Shown here in pieces: positions 28,428 through 33,358 of a stretch of DNA of 33,358 bases (position 1 is its first letter; every line of letters starts with the position of its first letter). The position numbers and the translations under genes were made by a program. Origin of the DNA: Deltaproteobacteria bacterium (GTDB taxonomy: Bacteria; Desulfobacterota; Dissulfuribacteria; Dissulfuribacterales; QOAL01); contig JALWYO010000132.1 of assembly GCA_026992735.1 (NCBI GenBank), positions 1-33,358 of the forward strand, given 5' to 3'. A model generated the notes under the pieces. It was not told the DNA's origin and did no database searches. It saw only the letters and a list, made by a program, of their open reading frames with translations.

Positions 28428-29039
28428 ATGGCTATGATAGCAGAAAAAGGGGGCTTTTTCCTTGAAAGATACCTTGCTTTTCCCTTGCTGCTGTTTATTT
28501 TCCTGTTTTTTCTGTCCTTCTCCGCAGTTCCCTGCACTGCAAAAGACGAAATAAGGCCGGTAATAACCGACGTACTGCTGACAACCTGTCAGGATTCTCT
28601 TTGTATCAACTTCAGGCTCCGAAACGGTCTCACAAGGGCCATGGAGCAGATTCTCCAGGGCGGCATCCCTGTGGTATATGTCTACAAGATATCCCTGGAG
28701 CATAAGCGGATGCTGTGGGATGATAAATTAAAGGACATAGAAATCAGGAGAACCATTGCCCTGGACAACATCAGGGATGAATACATCCTGAACTTTTCCT
28801 ATCCTTTAACCAGGATCATAACGGCTTCGCACATGAATGAGGCTGCAGATTATCTCTTAACTGTAAAACAGCTGCCCGTCATCAAGCTGAAAAAGCTGGT
28901 GAAGGGCCGGAAATATACCATTCTCATCAGGGCATTTGTCAAAAAAGAAGACACATCAATGCCTTTCAAGCGGCTGATAAAGATATTTTCTTCCTTCGAT
29001 TTCTCAACCGATCCGTATGAAATTGAATTTCAGTATTAA
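28428..29039 (+). CDS. DUF4390 domain protein
   Basis: Signal peptide/TM then VLLTTCQDSLCINFRLRNGLTRAMEQILQGGIPVVYVYKI; directly upstream of ntrY. Confidence 0.75.
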   Translation: MAMIAEKGGFFLERYLAFPLLLFIFLFFLSFSAVPCTAKDEIRPVITDVLLTTCQDSLCINFRLRNGLTRAMEQILQGGIPVVYVYKISLEHKRMLWDDKLKDIEIRRTIALDNIRDEYILNFSYPLTRIITASHMNEAADYLLTVKQLPVIKLKKLVKGRKYTILIRAFVKKEDTSMPFKRLIKIFSSFDFSTDPYEIEFQY

Positions 29040-31248
29040 GACCAAGACAGGACGCGAACGCTTGATATTTCTGGCAACCGCGCTGTTACTGGTAGTATTT
29101 TCAATCATAGAATTCAAGTTGGTTGCCACCATCAGGCCGCTTCCAAAGTATACCAATGTACTGGTATTCGCCATAATCAATGTCAACCTGCTGCTCATAC
29201 TTATACTGAGCTTTCTTGTAATCAGAAATCTGGTAAAACTCCTGTTCGAAGACAAGAGCCACCTGCTTGGCTCCAGTCTGAAGACCAGACTCACAGTCGG
29301 ATTCATAATCATATCCCTCCTTCCGACACTGCTGCTTTTCTTTATATCTTTCCAGTTTCTGAAAACCAGCCTGGCCTACTGGTTTGACAGCAGGATTGAG
29401 TACAGCCTGGAACAGGCGCTTTCTGTGGGAAGGAGTTATTACCAGTCCCAGGTAAGGCAGCTCAAGGATATTGAAAATGCCCTGGCTAATGAGATAAAAC
29501 TGCGCTGCCTGTCAGACAACCACACCATAGAAACCAGGTGCGTGGAAAACATCCTGAGTCCCTCGATAGTAAATCCAGCCCTGGCCCCGATAGGCTATGG
29601 TTCTATAAACTCTATGGAACTCCTGAATAATTCGGGCAAGGTGTTGCTAAAAAAGACTTGGCTGCCTCTTACTGAAAGCCTTCCAGCCGTTGACAGAGAA
29701 AAACTCAAGGAAGCATATTCCAGCAAACAATACATATACCATCTGGATATGGACACCGGCACGGTTATTCGGCTCGTGACTCCAATAGTAGACCAGGACA
29801 ATAATCCCCTGGCATATCTATGTGTGGGCAGGTTCCTGTCAGAGGACATAATCTCACAGTTAGAGGATATCAGGCAGGGCTTTGAGGGTTATAAGAGGCT
29901 CAAGATATTCCAGGACCCACTGAAAACCAGTCTTCTGTCCACCCTGTTTCTGATTACCATGCTCATAATATTTGTTTCAATCTGGTTTGCCTTCAAACTT
30001 GCAAGGGGCATAACAGAACCGCTTCAGATGCTGGGAAAGGCAACCCAACGCGTTGCCCAGGGAGATCTTGATTTCAAGCTGGAACCCAGGGGTAAAGATG
30101 AGCTTAGCAGCCTGGTACAGGCATTTAATACCATGACCAGGGATCTGAAAGAGGCCAGGACAAGAGCCGAAGCAGCTTCCAGGCAGTTGCTTAGGAGTTT
30201 CAGGGAGATAGAACATAGAAAGACCTATATCGAGATGCTGCTGGAGAATATCACTACAGGAGTGATCAGCATGGACAGGCAGGGCATTATTACTACCATA
30301 AACCGTTCCGCCTGCGAAATACTGGGCAAGGATCAGAAAAAGATGATCGGCTCAGCATATACCAGTCTTCTTGGACCAGAAAATCTAAGCGAATTCGAGA
30401 CCGTAACCAAGGAGTTATTCTCCCTGAAAAATGCTTCTGTAAAGAAGACCATCAAAATAGACATCCATGGAGAGGCGAGATCTTTACTGGTAAATTTTTC
30501 AACGCTGAGAGATTCCCAAAACCGGCTGTACGGAATCTTGATAATGTTTGACGATCTAACTGACATGGAGAGAATACAGCGGATAGCTGCATGGAGAGAC
30601 GTTGCGAGACGTATAGCCCATGAGGTAAAGAATCCTCTCACACCGATAAAGCTGTCTGCTCAGAGGCTTAAGAGAAAATTTTCAACGCGATTTTCAGACA
30701 AAGAACTGAAAATTTTTAACAGGTGTACCCAAACCATCATAACGCAGGCAGACGAACTCAAGATGCTTGTTGACGAATTCTCCAGGTTTGCCAGGATGCC
30801 TGCACCAGTACTCAAAAATACCCGGATCAAGTCCGTAATAGATGAAGCCGCTGCAGTCTATCAGGATATGGTAGAGATTAAGATAGATATACCCGATGAA
30901 CTTCCAAAGATAAAGATGGATACTGAACAGATAAAGAGGGTATTTATCAATATAATGGACAATGCTATATCTGCAGGAAAGGCAGACGAGATATCAATAT
31001 CCGGTTTCTACAGCGATAAAACAAATTCCATAGAGGTAATAATTGCAGACAATGGCAAGGGCATAAGGCCTGGACTGCTGTCGAGGATATTCGAGCCATA
31101 CTTTTCCAGGAAAAAAGGAGGAACAGGCCTGGGTCTTGCAATAGTAAAATCTATCCTTGAAGCACATGACGCTGAGATAAAAGTTGAGAGCAATAAACCG
31201 TCCGGCCTGGTATTTACCATAATATTCCAGGGAAGTCAGTCGGTATAA
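29017..31248 (+). CDS. ntrY: Sensor histidine kinase NtrY-like (HAMP, PAS, HisKA, HATPase)
   Basis: RRIAHEVKNPLTPIKLSAQRLKRKF; HAMP ITEPLQMLGKATQRVAQGDLDFKL; GTGLGLAIVKSILEAH. Confidence 0.88.
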   Translation: MKLNFSIKTKTGRERLIFLATALLLVVFSIIEFKLVATIRPLPKYTNVLVFAIINVNLLLILILSFLVIRNLVKLLFEDKSHLLGSSLKTRLTVGFIIISLLPTLLLFFISFQFLKTSLAYWFDSRIEYSLEQALSVGRSYYQSQVRQLKDIENALANEIKLRCLSDNHTIETRCVENILSPSIVNPALAPIGYGSINSMELLNNSGKVLLKKTWLPLTESLPAVDREKLKEAYSSKQYIYHLDMDTGTVIRLVTPIVDQDNNPLAYLCVGRFLSEDIISQLEDIRQGFEGYKRLKIFQDPLKTSLLSTLFLITMLIIFVSIWFAFKLARGITEPLQMLGKATQRVAQGDLDFKLEPRGKDELSSLVQAFNTMTRDLKEARTRAEAASRQLLRSFREIEHRKTYIEMLLENITTGVISMDRQGIITTINRSACEILGKDQKKMIGSAYTSLLGPENLSEFETVTKELFSLKNASVKKTIKIDIHGEARSLLVNFSTLRDSQNRLYGILIMFDDLTDMERIQRIAAWRDVARRIAHEVKNPLTPIKLSAQRLKRKFSTRFSDKELKIFNRCTQTIITQADELKMLVDEFSRFARMPAPVLKNTRIKSVIDEAAAVYQDMVEIKIDIPDELPKIKMDTEQIKRVFINIMDNAISAGKADEISISGFYSDKTNSIEVIIADNGKGIRPGLLSRIFEPYFSRKKGGTGLGLAIVKSILEAHDAEIKVESNKPSGLVFTIIFQGSQSV

Positions 31249-31255
31249 CACCTGA

Positions 31256-32638
31256 ATGACAGCAATGAAAAACAAGAAAATATTGGTGGTGGATGACGAA
31301 CGGTTCATCCTTGAATCTGTGACAGATATCCTAGAAGATGAAGGCTATCAGGTGGTAACGGCTGAAGACGGTCAAGGCTGCCTGGAATTCATGGAAAACC
31401 GCTTCCTTCCTGACCTGGTGCTGCTGGATATATGGATGCCTGGCATGGATGGGATCCAAGTGCTTGAAACAGTAAAAAAGAGGTGGCCGTTTGTGCCTGT
31501 CATAATAATGTCCGGCCACGGCACTATAGAGACTGCTGTACAGGCGACAAGACTCGGTGCCTTTGATTTCATAGAAAAACCCCTTTCCATAGACCCTTTA
31601 CTGCTTACAGTTGAAAATGCCCTGAAATTCAGCGAACTTCAGGAAGAAAATGTTCTCCTTAAGGAAAAAACCGGAAAGATAAGGGAAATAACGGGCAAGA
31701 GCAAAAAGATACAGGAACTAAAGAAACAGATAGAGATAGTGGCGCCTACAGATGCCTGGGTGCTTATCCGGGGTGAAAACGGTACAGGAAAGGAGCTTAT
31801 AGCCCAATCCATTCACCACCTGAGCAAGAGAAACAAGAAACCCCTGATAGATATAAATTGTGCTGCAATACCTGAAGAACTGATAGAAAGCGAGCTTTTC
31901 GGCCATGAACGCGGTGCCTTTACAGGCGCAAATAGAATGAAAAGGGGCAAGTTTGATCTGGCCAATGGAGGAACCCTGTTTCTGGACGAGATAGGAGACA
32001 TGACACTTAAGACCCAGGCAAAAATACTTAGGATACTCCAGGAGCAGAAATTTCAACGTGTTGGAGGCAGCAAGACCATAAGTGTAGATGTAAGGATAAT
32101 AGCAGCAACCAACAAAGACCTGGAAAAAGAGATAAAGAAAGGCGCTTTCAGAGAAGATCTCTACTTCAGGCTGAATGTAATTCCCATGGAGGTGCCGCCG
32201 CTAAGGGAACGCAAAGAGGACATCCCTCTGTTGGTAGAGGAATTTCTCAAAGAATTCTCAAAGAGTAAAATCACCATGGAGAAAGACGCTGTAGCCTCCC
32301 TGATGAACTATGAATGGCCTGGAAACATAAGAGAGCTGAGAAATCTCATAGAGAGAATGGTAATACTGTCAAAGGGGGGCAAAATCACCATAGATGACCT
32401 GCCTCACCAGTTTTCACCGGTTCGTGGAGACAGTTCCTTGAAAAATACCGCGGAAGGTTTTGACGCAAGCTGCTTTGCATGCCCAGATTTCAGACAGGCC
32501 AAAACCATGTTTGAAAAGATATATATCAGCAACAAACTCCGGGAACATGGAGGGAACATCAAGCGCACCGCAGAATCTATAGGAATAGAGCGGCGCCATC
32601 TTCACAGAAAAATAAAGTCTCTCAAGATTGAAACCTGA
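31256..32638 (+). CDS. ntrX: Sigma-54-dependent response regulator NtrX-like
   Basis: [61 protein letters not shown]; Fis-like HTH. Confidence 0.9.
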   Translation: MTAMKNKKILVVDDERFILESVTDILEDEGYQVVTAEDGQGCLEFMENRFLPDLVLLDIWMPGMDGIQVLETVKKRWPFVPVIIMSGHGTIETAVQATRLGAFDFIEKPLSIDPLLLTVENALKFSELQEENVLLKEKTGKIREITGKSKKIQELKKQIEIVAPTDAWVLIRGENGTGKELIAQSIHHLSKRNKKPLIDINCAAIPEELIESELFGHERGAFTGANRMKRGKFDLANGGTLFLDEIGDMTLKTQAKILRILQEQKFQRVGGSKTISVDVRIIAATNKDLEKEIKKGAFREDLYFRLNVIPMEVPPLRERKEDIPLLVEEFLKEFSKSKITMEKDAVASLMNYEWPGNIRELRNLIERMVILSKGGKITIDDLPHQFSPVRGDSSLKNTAEGFDASCFACPDFRQAKTMFEKIYISNKLREHGGNIKRTAESIGIERRHLHRKIKSLKIET

Positions 32639-33221
32639 TCTTCTTCTCCTCTCCCCTGGAGAGCCTCTTCAGATTGTCTGCATGCCTGAACCATATTATC
32701 AGGCATATTGTCCATGACATGGACTCGAGCAAATCATTGCTGCAGAATACATGGACCAGCAAGGGAATAGAAGTGGCAGCAGAAAGCGAAGCAGCAGAAA
32801 CATAACCGGAAAGCCTTGCAACGGCAAAAAACACCAGGGCAGCCACACCCACGGCCTTGGGACATATGGCAAGAAAGACTCCTGCTGCAGTGGCAACTCC
32901 CTTTCCACCCCTGAACATCAGAAATATAGAAAAACAGTGACCCGCAACTGCCGCAAGACCTGTCAGGCCAATAAACATGACGTTTATATCTGATTTTATG
33001 GCAAAAATAACAGGAAGATACCCTTTGAGCATATCCAGCAAGAGGGTTATAATCCCCCACTTCTTTCCAATAACCCTGGCAATATTGGTGGCCCCGATAT
33101 TGCCGCTTCCATATTTTCTGGGATCTTTACCATGGAGCCGTGCCAGTATTAGGCCGAAAGGCACTGAACCCAGGACAAACCCCAATACAGGAAAAAACAG
33201 ATTCGTCATCATCTGATCCAT
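32622..33221 (-). CDS. plsY: Acyl-phosphate glycerol-3-phosphate acyltransferase
   Basis: GSVPFGLILARLHGKDPRKYGSGNIGATNIARVIGKKWGIITLLLDMLKG; FRGGKGVATAAG. ATG start at 33221 preferred to the TTG at 33230. Confidence 0.92.
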   Translation of the reverse strand: MDQMMTNLFFPVLGFVLGSVPFGLILARLHGKDPRKYGSGNIGATNIARVIGKKWGIITLLLDMLKGYLPVIFAIKSDINVMFIGLTGLAAVAGHCFSIFLMFRGGKGVATAAGVFLAICPKAVGVAALVFFAVARLSGYVSAASLSAATSIPLLVHVFCSNDLLESMSWTICLIIWFRHADNLKRLSRGEEKKIRFQS

Positions 33222-33226
33222 ATTTA

Positions 33227-33358
33227 TCAATCGTCTCCTTCAATATCTTCATCCATGAGTAGGGCTGAAAGCTCCCCGAAACGTTCCACATGAAACACTG
33301 CATCAAGTTTTCTGTTCTTATAGGCGAAAAATGGAGCCCCCTCCCTCATTGCAACCTC
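33227..33358 (-). CDS. C-terminal part of an unidentified CDS running off the window
   Basis: Open minus-strand frame ...EVAMREGAPFFAYKNRKLDAVFHVERFGELSALLMDEDIEGDD*, ending immediately before plsY. Confidence 0.5.
   Translation of the reverse strand, partial: EVAMREGAPFFAYKNRKLDAVFHVERFGELSALLMDEDIEGDD

Overview
33.4 kb of bacterial chromosome; the gene content (multihaem c-type cytochromes, NtrYX, Rieske/cytochrome b, QueH, EPS export genes) suggests a Desulfobacterota-like anaerobe, but lineage is inferred only. From left to right: a ZraP-like/DUF2202 gene pair divergent from a small secreted protein plus a ZraSR-like two-component system; radC; an exopolysaccharide assembly cassette (outer-membrane beta-barrel, Wza, BY-kinase, CpsB phosphatase, Wzy/ligase-TPR); a long palindromic element; tadA; two tRNA-Ser genes; SRP RNA; dnaX-ybaB-recR; a tight minus-strand operon queH-DUF2905-Rieske-cytochrome b-DUF456; tetrahaem cytochrome c3; two tandem membrane-associated GTPases; a Tat-type 4Fe-4S protein plus trihaem cytochrome; polyprenyl synthase; DUF4390-ntrY-ntrX; plsY. 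The most notable observations not explained by the ORF track are: (1) a 62-codon reading frame at 26828-27016 with one internal TGA followed by a SECIS-like hairpin, a candidate short membrane selenoprotein; (2) a near-symmetric divergent pair of sigma-54-like promoters around a perfect 18-bp palindrome at 1631-1868, next to a sigma-54 activator gene; (3) a 109-bp near-perfect hairpin element at 14595-14703; (4) a likely frameshift that removes a DxDGDG tail from the DUF2202 protein. All calls were made by eye, without database searches.
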